Shown here: positions 6,989-15,289 of the stretch, piece after piece
How the letters are laid out: each line of letters begins with the position of its first letter
Numbering within the stretch: position 1 is the first letter of the stretch
NCBI RefSeq assembly: GCF_014283215.1
Contig: NZ_JACOMF010000001.1
Coordinates: 124,001 to 188,000 of the forward strand
DNA length: 64,000 bases
Origin: Siccirubricoccus deserti
GTDB lineage: Bacteria; Pseudomonadota; Alphaproteobacteria; Acetobacterales; Acetobacteraceae
Reading direction: 5' to 3'
Program-made: the position numbers and the translations under genes
The notes under the pieces: generated by a model
The model's database searches: none
Seen by the model: only the letters and a program-made list of their open reading frames with translations
What the model was told of the DNA's origin: nothing

Positions 6989-9094
6989 TCAGCCCTGTGG
7001 CAGCCGCACCACCACCCGGCCGCCGGCGGCGGCGCGGTCGATCTCCAGGGTGGCGCCGGCCTCGCGGGTCAACGCCATCGCCACCCGCATGCCGAGGCCG
7101 CGTGACTGACGCGGCTCGAAGCCTGGCGGGAAGCCGGGGCCCTCATCCTCCACCGCCACGACGATATCCGTGCCCTCCCCGGCAATTCGCAGGGTCACCG
7201 TGCCGGCCCCGTATTTCAGCGCATTGGTCAGCAGCTCGGTCACCACGATGCCGAGCGGCGAGAGCCGCTCCGGCGTCAGCAGCATCTCCGGCTCGACCAC
7301 CAGCCGCAGGTCGCGCCCGGCCACGCCACGCACCAGCGAGCTGCGCAGATCCTCGACCAGCCCGTTGAAATAGCTGCCGACATCGCTCTGGTTGCTGCCC
7401 AGCGCCTCGTACAGCCGGCGATGCACCGCGGCGAAGGTGACGACCCGGCCGGCGGCGTCGCGCAGTTGCGCCGCGGCCTCCGGGGTGGCGCGCTGGGCCT
7501 GCATCAGCAGCAGGCCGACGACGCGCTGCAGGCTGTTCTTGACCCGGTGGTGGATCTCGCCGGCGAGGAATTCCTGCTTCCGCAGCAGCGCCTCCCCGTC
7601 GGCCTCCCAGGCCCGGCGGGCGGTGACGTCCAGCAGGGCGCCAAGCACCCGCGGCGCCTTCTCGCCCCGCCGGCCCGGCATCCGGCTGCCCTGGACCCGC
7701 AGCCAGCGCAGCGCGCCATCCGCCCGGCGCAGCCGGAATTCGAGGCCGATGTCGTCGCTGCGGCCGGCTCTTACGGCATCCATCGCCGCATCGAAGGCGG
7801 CCCGGTCGGCTGGCAGCACCCGGCGGCGGAGGCGCCGCATCACCAGCCCCGGCCGCACCCCGCCGCTGGCGTGCAGGCCGAGCAGCGTCGCCACGCCGAT
7901 CGACCAGTGCAGCCGGTCCGCCGTCGCGCACCATTCCCAGACACCGATCTCGGCCGCCTGCTGCGCCGCCTCCAGCCAGGCGGCGTGGTCGTGCGCGGCG
8001 CGTTCCGCGGCATCGCGGGCAGCGCGCTCGCTGGCCAGCGAGGCGCTCAATTCCGCCAGCTCGGCCAGGCCGCCGCCCGCGGCATCGGGTCGGGCCAACC
8101 GGCGCAGCGCCAGGCCCAGCCGCCGGGTCAGCAGCAGCGTCATGGCGAGCGCCGCGGCCGCCACCAGCATCACCAGCCCGGCGAAATCGCGCACCGAGGC
8201 GTAGCGGGCCGCGCTGAAGCCGGGCTCCGGCGTGCTGATCGCCACCGTGTAGCGGAACACCGGGGTGCGGGCGACCGCGGCTGTCACCGGCTCGGCCTCC
8301 AGCCAGTGGAGTGCCTCCACCATGCCTTCGTCCTTCACCACGAAGGCGTCCCGCAGGCGTGCCGGGGCCGGCAGGCCGAGCGCCTCGGCCTCCCGCCGGG
8401 TGCGCGCCACGATGGTGTTGCTGCGGTCCAGCACGGTCGCCACCCAGCCGGGGGGAAGCTCCGGCTGGACCAGCAACGCCGAAAGGCGGCTGCTCGGCAA
8501 TGTGACACTGAGGACCTGCTGCACCGGCGCGGTCGGCGCCGCACGCACCGGCACCGCGAGGACGATGCGCCGCTGGCCGTTCGCGCAGCCGGCGGCGAGA
8601 TCGCCGATCTCGGTGCGGCCGGTCTGGAAGACGCGCATGACCTCCGGCGGTGCCGGCAGGCCGGCCGCGATGTCCTCGGGGAGGGCGCCGGTGTTCATGC
8701 GCTGCATCCCGTCGGGCGTCGATACGGAGATCGCCAGCACGCCGAGCGCTTCGGTGACGGCATGCGCGGCATCAAGGAAGCTGCCGTAATCCCTGGCGAG
8801 CAGGGCGGGGTTGAAGGCGAGGCCGTGCACCAGCGCCTCGGCCCAGAGGAATTCATGGTCCACCACCCTGGCGAGGGCACGGGTGGTGGCGAGCATCTGG
8901 GCCTTGTACTCGATCCGCGCCGCGCTATGCGCCTGCCAGAGGGCGAGGCCGGTAAGCCCGGCCAGTGCCGCAACCAGGCCGAGTACCAGCATCACCAGGC
9001 GTCCGCGTAGGCTGGGTGCCCGTGAGGGCACCGCAGGAGCACATGCGGCATAGGCATGCCGGCCGACTGGCACAACAGTCGAAAAATTGCTCAT
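6989..9094 (-). CDS. HisKA_2 (HWE-like) sensor histidine kinase with periplasmic sensor
   Basis: This 701-residue protein has a helix at about residues 33-54, a periplasmic double-Cache-like region to about 300, a second helix, a PAS-like segment (roughly 370-490), the phosphoacceptor box HHRVKN at 515-520 and an ATPase domain with LTNALKYG and DEGPGFPPG. HisKA_2 kinases typically phosphorylate response regulators of general stress or light pathways. No regulator gene is adjacent. I prefer ATG 9094 to GTG 9115; neither has a clear ribosome-binding site. Confidence 0.9.
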   Translation of the reverse strand: MSNFSTVVPVGRHAYAACAPAVPSRAPSLRGRLVMLVLGLVAALAGLTGLALWQAHSAARIEYKAQMLATTRALARVVDHEFLWAEALVHGLAFNPALLARDYGSFLDAAHAVTEALGVLAISVSTPDGMQRMNTGALPEDIAAGLPAPPEVMRVFQTGRTEIGDLAAGCANGQRRIVLAVPVRAAPTAPVQQVLSVTLPSSRLSALLVQPELPPGWVATVLDRSNTIVARTRREAEALGLPAPARLRDAFVVKDEGMVEALHWLEAEPVTAAVARTPVFRYTVAISTPEPGFSAARYASVRDFAGLVMLVAAAALAMTLLLTRRLGLALRRLARPDAAGGGLAELAELSASLASERAARDAAERAAHDHAAWLEAAQQAAEIGVWEWCATADRLHWSIGVATLLGLHASGGVRPGLVMRRLRRRVLPADRAAFDAAMDAVRAGRSDDIGLEFRLRRADGALRWLRVQGSRMPGRRGEKAPRVLGALLDVTARRAWEADGEALLRKQEFLAGEIHHRVKNSLQRVVGLLLMQAQRATPEAAAQLRDAAGRVVTFAAVHRRLYEALGSNQSDVGSYFNGLVEDLRSSLVRGVAGRDLRLVVEPEMLLTPERLSPLGIVVTELLTNALKYGAGTVTLRIAGEGTDIVVAVEDEGPGFPPGFEPRQSRGLGMRVAMALTREAGATLEIDRAAAGGRVVVRLPQG

Positions 9095-9324
9095 TCGTGA
9101 TGATAATGTTGTCACATGGGAATGGACCTACAGCAATATCGAGACCTCGCGACATCGTTTATTCTCGGAACATGCGCAATCATCGGCAGGTGAGGCTTCG
9201 TCGCCACAGGGTGACGCCGTGCTGGCGGGCCGTGCTCGCGGCCTGTTAGCGTCGGCCTTGGGGGCCTGCGTGCCACCCGCAAACGACGGGGCCGCCAAAG
9301 GCCCCGCAGGGAGGAGGATCCGTG

Positions 9325-10299
9325 ATGCAGCGCCGTGCCCTGCTACCGATGCTTGCCGCTCTACCCCTCGCCGCCCGCGCCCAGCCCGCCGCGCCGGCTG
9401 TCTGGAGCCCCGACCGGTCGATCCGCATGCTGGTCGGCTTCGCCCCCGGCGGCAGCACCGATACCACCGCCCGCGTCGTCGCCCAGGCGCTGACCCCCGC
9501 GCTCGGCCAGTCGGTGCTGGTGGAGAACCGGACCGGCGCCGGCGGCAACGTCGCCTCCGAGGCCGCGGCCCGCAGCGCGCCGGACGGCTACACGCTGGTG
9601 ATGGGGGCGATGGGCACCCATGCGGTGAACCAGACCCTGTACCGCAACCTGCCCTTCCATGTGGCGCGCGACTTCGCCCCGGTCTCGCTGGTGGTCCTCA
9701 GCGCCTGCCTGCTGGTGGTGCATCCATCCGTGCCGGTACGCAGCGTGGCGGAGCTGATCGCCCTGGCGAAGTCCCGCCCCGGCGGGCTCAACGCCGGCAC
9801 CGGCGGCGCCGGCACCTCCCAGCATTTCGCCGCGGTGCTGTTCGAGAAGGAGACCGGCGTGCGCTTCACCCAGATCCACTACCGCGGCGGTGCGCCGGCG
9901 ATGGCGGATCTGGTCTCCGGCCGGGTCGACCTGATCTTCGCCCCGGTGGTCGAGAGCATCAACCAGGTCCGCGCCGGCCAGGTCCGGGCCATCGGCATCA
10001 CCTGGCCGGAACGCTCGGCGGAGCTGCCGGAGGTGCCGACGGTCGCCGAGACGGTGCCCGGCTACGCCTTCCAGAGCTGGCTCGGCGTCTTCGCCCCGGC
10101 GGGGACGCCGGCCCCGGTGATCACCCGGCTGTCGGAGGAGATCGCCGCGGCGATGAAGCCGCCGGAGATGCGGACCCGCATGCGCCAGCTCGGCTACGAG
10201 CCGGTCGGCAGCACGGCGGAGGAATTCGCCAGCTTCCAGGCCGCCGAGATCGCCCGCACGGCGGAGCTGGTGCGGCTTTCCGGGGCCAGCGTGGAGTAG
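9325..10299 (+). CDS. Tripartite tricarboxylate transporter substrate-binding protein (Bug family)
   Basis: A 324-residue periplasmic protein with an N-terminal export signal ending LAARAQP. The Bug landmarks are present: IRMLVGFAPGGSTDTTAR, VENRTGAGGN and the GRVDLIFAP segment. Bug proteins bind carboxylates and deliver them to TctAB-type membrane subunits, which are not in this window, so this is an orphan receptor. ATG 9325 has GGAGG seven bases upstream; the adjacent GTG 9322 is less well placed. Confidence 0.94.
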   Translation: MQRRALLPMLAALPLAARAQPAAPAVWSPDRSIRMLVGFAPGGSTDTTARVVAQALTPALGQSVLVENRTGAGGNVASEAAARSAPDGYTLVMGAMGTHAVNQTLYRNLPFHVARDFAPVSLVVLSACLLVVHPSVPVRSVAELIALAKSRPGGLNAGTGGAGTSQHFAAVLFEKETGVRFTQIHYRGGAPAMADLVSGRVDLIFAPVVESINQVRAGQVRAIGITWPERSAELPEVPTVAETVPGYAFQSWLGVFAPAGTPAPVITRLSEEIAAAMKPPEMRTRMRQLGYEPVGSTAEEFASFQAAEIARTAELVRLSGASVE

Positions 10300-10334
10300 G
10301 CGCGCCACTCGGCCCAGCCTCGCCGGAAGATGCG

Positions 10335-10594
10335 TCAGGCTGCGGTCGGCGTGGCGCATCCGCCAGAGCAGCATGCGGGGGCGTGGCGGGCATCGAACGG
10401 CGCGCCCTCCGTCACGAGCCGGTGGTTCCTCGCATGGAGCTTGGTGAGCAGCGCGGCCCGCGCCGGGTCGCAGGGCGCGCTCTGGCCAAACCGCGGGGTG
10501 CCCCAGCGCGCCGGGGCAACTGCCCTGCCATTCGTCGGCGACAATCGGGAGAAGATTGCAGTGGCGGGGCGTGCTTGGATTGTCTCCGGTCCGT
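10335..10594 (-). pseudogene. Possible 3' remnant of a gene cut by an insertion sequence
   Basis: A minus-strand frame ending at TGA 10335-10337 gives CDPARAALLTKLHARNHRLV and a Cys-rich end ACCSGGCATPTAA. It looks protein-like over its last 60 or so residues, then loses character towards the left end of the IS256-type fragment. No family is recognised. It may be the surviving C-terminus of a gene that once lay beside the HD-domain gene. Confidence is low because chance open frames are common at this GC content. Confidence 0.25.
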
Positions 10595-10850
10595 GGGGAG
10601 TGTCGGAATTTCCGTGTATGGCCGGTCGGTTGAACGACACGGTCAGGCCATGGCCTTATTGAAGCGGTTGCCGAACAGGACGGCGAACTGGGCCTTGGCC
10701 ATGGACCACTCACGCGCTGGCATGGTCCATTCCTTCTCGGTCCTGCTCAAGACCAGATAGAGCAGCTTCAGTGCGGCCTCGTCGGTCGGGAAGTGGCCGC
10801 GGGTGCGGACCGCGCTGCGCAGCTTGGCGTTCAGCGCCTCGACCGCATTG
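10595..10850 (-). mobile_element. Truncated IS256-family insertion sequence (3' end)
   Basis: The minus strand encodes the last 65 or so residues of a Mutator/IS256-type transposase: NAVEALNAKLRSAVRTRG, then FPTDEAALKLLYL and EKEWTMPAREW, stop at 10643. The bases beyond the stop (about 10595-10625) look like the terminal inverted repeat of this family. Sequence homologous to the transposase ends at about 10850, where it runs directly into the HD-domain gene. The catalytic DDE part is missing, so it cannot transpose by itself. Confidence 0.8.
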
Positions 10851-11383
10851 CCGATCTGCTGACCCTGAAGGCGGATGGCCGGTACGGGCTGCACGACATC
10901 ACCCAGCGCCAGCACGCCCTGCAGGCCGCCCGGCAGGCCGAGCGCGCGGGCGGCGATGCGGCGCTGATCACCGCCTGCCTGCTGCACGACATCGGCCATC
11001 TGGTGCATGACCTCGGCGACCGCCCGGCGGAGCAGGGCGTCGACGACCGGCATGAGGCGCCGGGCCACGCCTTCCTCGCCGCCTGGTTCGTGCCGGAGGT
11101 GATCGAGCCGGTGCGGCTGCATGTCGCCGCCAAGCGCTATCTCTGCGCCACCAAGGCGGATTACTTCGCCAAACTGTCGAAGGATTCGGTGCTGAGCCTG
11201 GCGCTGCAGGGCGGACCGATGTCGGCGGCGGAGGCGGCCCATTTCGCCGCCCTGCCCCAGGCCACGGCGGCGGTGCGGCTGCGGCGCTTCGACGAAGCAG
11301 CGAAGGTGAAGGATCTGGAAACGCCGACGGTGGCGCATTTCCTGCCCTATGTCGCGGAATGCCTGAAGCCCGAAGCGGGCTGA
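10793..11383 (+). CDS. HD-domain protein (PhnZ-like / phosphonate-associated HDIG), 5' end replaced
   Basis: Family sequence begins at about 10850 with ADLLTLKADGRYG and continues with QRQHALQAA, LLHDIGHLVHD, a third His in APGHAFLAAWF and a fourth in VRLHVAAKRYL. This is the metal-ligand spacing of PhnZ-like mixed-valent di-iron HD proteins that cleave organophosphonates. The reading frame is open back to GTG 10793, but those first 19 codons come from IS256-type DNA. The native start, a few residues and the promoter are therefore gone. It may still be expressed as a hybrid; activity is uncertain. Confidence 0.7.
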   Translation: MAAGADRAAQLGVQRLDRIADLLTLKADGRYGLHDITQRQHALQAARQAERAGGDAALITACLLHDIGHLVHDLGDRPAEQGVDDRHEAPGHAFLAAWFVPEVIEPVRLHVAAKRYLCATKADYFAKLSKDSVLSLALQGGPMSAAEAAHFAALPQATAAVRLRRFDEAAKVKDLETPTVAHFLPYVAECLKPEAG

Positions 11384-11805
11384 TCGGCCGGTTCACCCGA
11401 CGCTTCGGGCGCCGGGATCGGATCACGCGCCGGGCTCTGAATCGACCGCGGTCTCTCACTCGGCATGCGCGGGCCACCGGCACGCCGTCCCCGTCCACCG
11501 CCACATGGTACTTCGTGCCTCGCTTGGCCCGTTCCGTCGGCTTGGGGTCGGTGAGGTCACAGCCGCGCTTGGCGCGCGGAGCATCTATCCAGGTTCAGGT
11601 CGGGATGGCCGCGCAGCATCCCGACCGGCAGGGCACGCACCCGCGCCAACAAGCCCGTCTCGGCCCAGGTCGATCACCGGTGCGACGGGATGCGAGATCC
11701 TGAAGTCCAATGCCGCTGTCCATAGTCTGATGAGACCCAATCATTGAGCAGCGGCAGCGCGAGCGGTCAGACCAGATCAACCGTGAGTGGCTTTGGGAGC
11801 GGACC
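11384..11805 (-). mobile_element. Degenerate IS5-type transposase debris
   Basis: The minus strand at about 11440-11600 reads WIDAPRAKRGCDLTDPKPTE and continues RAKRGTKYHVAVDGDGVPVA, the motif around the DDE core of IS5-family transposases (usual form DLTGPSPVDRG, then GSKHH and VD.G.P). An in-frame stop and loss of the flanking domains show it is a fragment. The rest of the stretch has no intact gene. Exact limits are uncertain. Confidence 0.6.
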
Positions 11806-11831
11806 CTAAGCTCGACTTTAGCCAATTTCGG
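11806..11831 (+). repeat. Left copy of an inverted repeat bounding an AT-rich islet
   Basis: The 26 bases match, in opposite orientation, the repeat at 12582-12607 (21 of 26 identical; core AGCTCGACTTTRGCCAATT). A third, direct-orientation relative lies at 12482-12504. They look like ends of an insertion sequence or of a small mobilised cassette. Confidence 0.65.
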
Positions 11832-12096
11832 CGCCACCGCGAGCGCAGCCTTTTCCGCCATTTTGCGCGGGTCCCGGGCGCGCGCCGAGCGTCTGTGAGG
11901 GGATTTCGAGCTGTCTATGCTCAGCCGATAGAGCAGCAAACCCAACCGCTACGAGGGGCATTCAAGGCAACGAGCAATTTTGTCGCCGGACGGTCAGGAA
12001 AACTGGCCTAATTTCAGCTTAGTCCAAATATACGAGAAAAATAAGGGCCACAATGGGCCCTATATAATGTTATTATAATATTTGTCTCATCTATAC

Positions 12097-12294
12097 TTAG
12101 CGGTTTATATCCTCTTTACCGTTCGGAGAACCATCTCCTCCACCATTGCCAAAGCCGTTATTTCCTTTTTTTCCAGGCTTTCCGTGAGTAGGTGGTGGAG
12201 TAGGGCAGCAAGGATCACATGGATCGTAGTAGGATGTACCGCCGCTGACCTGATCAAGCTCTTCAAGAGTAAGTTTGCGTAAAGATGAAATCAT
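12097..12294 (-). CDS. Small peptide with a double-glycine (bacteriocin-type) leader
   Basis: The 65-residue product begins MISSLRKLTLEELDQVSGG, a textbook leader for export and cleavage after Gly-Gly by C39-peptidase ABC transporters. The predicted 46-residue mature part starts TSYYDPCDPCCPTPPP and continues with a Gly/Asn/Lys-rich tail. It has three cysteines in a CDPCC cluster. AAGGA lies eight bases before ATG 12294. Local DNA is markedly AT-rich compared with all neighbours, suggesting transfer. No transporter, modification enzyme or immunity gene is in the window. It could be an unmodified bacteriocin-like peptide or a RiPP precursor acted on elsewhere; function is not demonstrated. Confidence 0.7.
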   Translation of the reverse strand: MISSLRKLTLEELDQVSGGTSYYDPCDPCCPTPPPTHGKPGKKGNNGFGNGGGDGSPNGKEDINR

Positions 12295-12581
12295 ATCTTA
12301 ATTCCTTTCCTGGATAATAGAAAAGCAAAGAAGCGTTTCCCTTTTTACAGAGATATTGGCTAACAGCATCGCGCAGGAGGCTAGATGTCAGCAAACATAT
12401 GAACACAGCTTCAAGATGTATATGTCAATGAAATCGCGATTTTATCATTCAATGCCGTTTCTTCTAATTCGGTTGTATCTGAGCTGGGCTTTGGCCAATT
12501 TCGGGCAAACACCTGCAAGGTCAGTGACTTAGCTTGCACTGCCTCGTTCAGAATAAAGCCTTGAAATTATTAGAGCCTCTT
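12295..12581. other. AT-rich non-coding stretch upstream of the leader peptide gene
   Basis: This stretch contains no supported gene. It is low in GC, rich in A/T tracts (for example around 12330-12350 and 12420-12470) and would carry the promoter of the minus-strand leader-peptide gene. A repeat related to the bounding inverted repeats occurs at 12482-12504. Confidence 0.5.
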
Positions 12582-12607
12582 CGAGAATTGGCCAAAGTCG
12601 AGCTAAG
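12582..12607 (-). repeat. Right copy of the inverted repeat, overlapping the next gene's stop codon
   Basis: This copy pairs with 11806-11831. It contains the TAG stop (12603-12605 on the minus strand) of the chlorite dismutase-family gene. The last one or two codons of that gene may therefore have been supplied by the mobile sequence. Confidence 0.65.
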
Positions 12608-13157
12608 TGCGGCTCAGGCGGATATCCACCTCGCGGTCCACATAGGCCCATTCGGCGGTCTGCCGCAGGCGGCGAACCAGTTCCTCGAAATCCGCCGCGT
12701 GCTCCGGCGCGTATTCGAACCAGGTGAGGAAGTCGAAGGGCTCACCCAGCTCGCGGCTGTGGTACAGGCGGCGGGCGACGGCCGGCAGGTATTCCATGCC
12801 GATGCCGATATGTCGCGACTGCTCCTCCAAGATCGCCCGGCGTTCATCCTGCGCCAGTGCCCACCAAGCCTCCGTCTTGCGGATAGGGATCAGCGCGGCG
12901 CGGGTCGCCTGCGGCCGCAGCAGCCCCTGCTGCACCGCGCCCAACGCGTTCAGCTCCGCCCGGTTGGTGTAGCGCGGATTGCTGGTCACGCCGCGCAGCG
13001 CCCAGGCGGCCTCCGGCGGCGGTGCGGCGCCGGCGCCTTCCAGCACGGCCAGCCGCGCGGCCATGGGCAGCGCCTCGCCGATGACTGGGCTGACGCGATC
13101 GACCTGCCAGAGGCCCGAGGTGCAGCCGACGAAGGTGACGAGGAGCGGTGGCGGCAT
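12603..13157 (-). CDS. Chlorite dismutase-family heme protein (short type)
   Basis: A 184-residue protein, the size of short (dimeric-type) chlorite dismutase relatives. Landmarks are RGVTSNPRYTNRAEL, PIRKTEAWWALAQDERR and the heme-ligand region RRLYHSRELGEPFDFLTWFE. Members bind heme; some split chlorite to chloride and oxygen, others have unknown roles. ATG 13157 has AGGA six bases upstream; the open frame continues to 13295 without family features. The stop codon lies inside an inverted repeat, so the C-terminus may be slightly altered. Confidence 0.85.
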   Translation of the reverse strand: MPPPLLVTFVGCTSGLWQVDRVSPVIGEALPMAARLAVLEGAGAAPPPEAAWALRGVTSNPRYTNRAELNALGAVQQGLLRPQATRAALIPIRKTEAWWALAQDERRAILEEQSRHIGIGMEYLPAVARRLYHSRELGEPFDFLTWFEYAPEHAADFEELVRRLRQTAEWAYVDREVDIRLSRT

Positions 13158-13477
13158 GGCGCATCCTATTGCCATCGCCTGCCGCACGACAGTTCCCGGC
13201 TGGCACGCAGTGCCGTGCGAGCCGGCCGGCGATCCCGCAAAACCACAGGTATTTGTAAAATTCGCCCCCAGGAACAATGGGTTTGATGGCCACACATCTA
13301 GCTGGAATGCTCTGGAAACAACGCCTTACGGATAGATCAGCACATCTCCAGGTATCTGAGTTCGCTCGAATTTCCGAGATGTGCATGTCCTAGGATCAGC
13401 TCCGACCATGATGGTGTAGGCGCGCGTTCAGGCTCGGGGCCGGGTCCTTCGCTTCTGCCGGACACTCTCCCGGGACC
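13158..13477. other. Intergenic stretch with an inverted repeat
   Basis: No gene is supported. GCACATCTC (13340-13348) and GAGATGTGC (13376-13384) form a perfect nine-base inverted repeat with a 27-base spacer. The long spacer fits a protein-binding site or the trace of a mobile element better than a terminator. Confidence 0.45.
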
Positions 13478-13963
13478 TCAGAACACCCCCATCGCCAACC
13501 CCGCGGCGAAGCCGGCGCCCAGTTCCTCGCAGCGCGCCAGCTCCGCCGCCGGGATGGTCTTCGGCGCCAGGATCGCCTCCGGTGTCTGTGCCCTGGTGCA
13601 GACCAGGATCGGCTCGGCGATGGCGCGCAGCCGCCAGCCGGTGGCGATGCGGGCAAGCTGGCGGATCGCGTTCTGCCCGTCGCTGCCGGCGCAGACCATC
13701 ACCGCGTAAGGTCGCCCCTCGATGCGGCCGAGCACCGGGTAGTAGCAACGGTCGAAGAAGCTCTTCATCGGCCCGGCGATCGCCGCCAGGGTCTCCGGCG
13801 TCGCGAAGATCACCCCATCGGCGTCCAGCAGCGCCTCCGGCCCGGCATCATCGGCGTGGCGCAGCAGCACCCTGGCCTCGGCGGCCGCGCCGCGCGCCGC
13901 CGCCTCGGCCATCTGCCGGGTGCCGCCGGTGTTGGAGTGGAACACGATCAGCAGCGTCCTCAT
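13478..13963 (-). CDS. Flavodoxin-family protein (NAD(P)H oxidoreductase-like)
   Basis: The 161-residue product opens MRTLLIVFHSNTGGTRQMAEA, in which the SNTGGT loop is the phosphate-binding site for FMN. FATPETLAAIAGPMKSFFD matches the flavin ring-binding region of WrbA-like and related flavodoxins. ATG 13963 places the first strand correctly; the frame extends to 13993 without features. It is divergent from the CinA-like gene, with start codons about 80 bases apart, so the two may share a regulatory region. Confidence 0.85.
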   Translation of the reverse strand: MRTLLIVFHSNTGGTRQMAEAAARGAAAEARVLLRHADDAGPEALLDADGVIFATPETLAAIAGPMKSFFDRCYYPVLGRIEGRPYAVMVCAGSDGQNAIRQLARIATGWRLRAIAEPILVCTRAQTPEAILAPKTIPAAELARCEELGAGFAAGLAMGVF

Positions 13964-14044
13964 CCACCGCGCCTCCGGGACTCGCCGGCGCACCGATCCG
14001 GCCTATGCTGCCGGCAACGCCAGCCCAACGAATAAGGACGCGCA

Positions 14045-15289
14045 ATGCGCATCGAGATCCTCTGCACCGGCGACGAGATCCTCACCGGAAAGACCGTCAA
14101 CACCAACTACGGCCATATCGCCCGCCGGCTGGTCGAGGTCGATCTCGGCGTGCATTGGGGCACCACCGTGGGCGATGACCGCCCTGCCCTGCTGACCGCC
14201 TTTCGCCAGGCCGCGGCGCGGGCCGAGGTGGTGATCGTGAACGGCGGGCTCGGCCCGACGGTGGATGATCTCAGCCAGGAGGTCGCGGCCGAGGCGGCCG
14301 GAGTGCCGCTGGTGCTGCACGAGCCCTGGCTGGCGCGCATGGAAGCCTTCTACGCGAAGCGCAACCGGCCGATGCCGCCGAACAACCGCAAGCAGGCGAT
14401 GCTGCCGGACGGCGCCGAGTTCATTGATAACCCGATCGGCACCGCCTGCGGCTTCGCCGTCACCATCGACGGCGCCCGCTTCTACTTCACTCCCGGCGTG
14501 CCGCGCGAGATGCGGCGCATGCTGGACGAGCAGATCATCCCCCGGCTGCTGGCGAAGGAAGGCCGCGCCAGGGTGACACGGCTGAAGCGCTTCCACTCCT
14601 TCGGCATCGGCGAGAGCCGGGCCGACGACATGCTGGCGGGCATCGAGGCGATGGCGCCGGCGAATGCAGTGAAGCTCGGCTTCCAGGCGCATTACCCGCA
14701 GCTCGAAACCAAGCTGGCGGCGCGCGCCGCCGATACCGCGGGGCTGGAGGCGATCCTCGCGCCGATGGAGGCCGAGGTGCGGCGGCGGCTCGGCAATTTC
14801 ATCGTCGCCGAGGATGACCAGACCCTGGAAGGCGTGGTGCTGGAGGCGCTCGGCAGCGGCACGCTGGCGGTGGCGGAGACCTTGACCGGCGGCGGCATCG
14901 CCGCGCGGCTGGTGCAGGGGCCGGGCGCCGAGACGCGGTTCCGCCGCGGCGTGGTGGCGCGCGACCTGGCACAGCTCGGCGCCGCCTGTGGCGTGGCGGT
15001 GGCGGTGATCACGCCGGAGGCGGCGGCGCAGGTGGCGGCGGGCCTGCGCGAGAGCAGCGGCGCCAGCCATGCGCTGGCGGTGCTGGTGGCGCTGGAGGAG
15101 GGCAATGATGCCGGCGGGCGCATCTGCCTCGGCGTCGCCGATGCCACGGGCACGGTCTCGCGCGAGGCCAGGCTGATCGGCAACCGCGACTGGGTCCGCC
15201 TGGGCGCGGCGGAACTCGGCCTGGACGTGCTGCGACGCCGGCTGCTCGGCCTGCCGGTCGAGGAGCGGGTGGATTTCGAGCGGCGCTGA
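14045..15289 (+). CDS. CinA-like protein: MoaB/MogA-type domain plus degenerate PncC domain
   Basis: This 414-residue protein has the CinA architecture. The N-terminal COG1058 domain (1-170) shows GDEILTGKTVNTN and NGGLGPTVDDLSQE; a linker follows, then a C-terminal nicotinamide-nucleotide amidase-like domain (about 265-400). The amidase part keeps AETLTGGGIAARL. The positions aligning with the catalytic Ser, Tyr and Lys of PncC enzymes (GSS and YSNEAK motifs) read Glu, Arg and Leu (GAETRF, VVARDLAQL), so amidase activity is unlikely. The N-terminal pyrophosphatase function may persist. Confidence 0.88.
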   Translation: MRIEILCTGDEILTGKTVNTNYGHIARRLVEVDLGVHWGTTVGDDRPALLTAFRQAAARAEVVIVNGGLGPTVDDLSQEVAAEAAGVPLVLHEPWLARMEAFYAKRNRPMPPNNRKQAMLPDGAEFIDNPIGTACGFAVTIDGARFYFTPGVPREMRRMLDEQIIPRLLAKEGRARVTRLKRFHSFGIGESRADDMLAGIEAMAPANAVKLGFQAHYPQLETKLAARAADTAGLEAILAPMEAEVRRRLGNFIVAEDDQTLEGVVLEALGSGTLAVAETLTGGGIAARLVQGPGAETRFRRGVVARDLAQLGAACGVAVAVITPEAAAQVAAGLRESSGASHALAVLVALEEGNDAGGRICLGVADATGTVSREARLIGNRDWVRLGAAELGLDVLRRRLLGLPVEERVDFERR

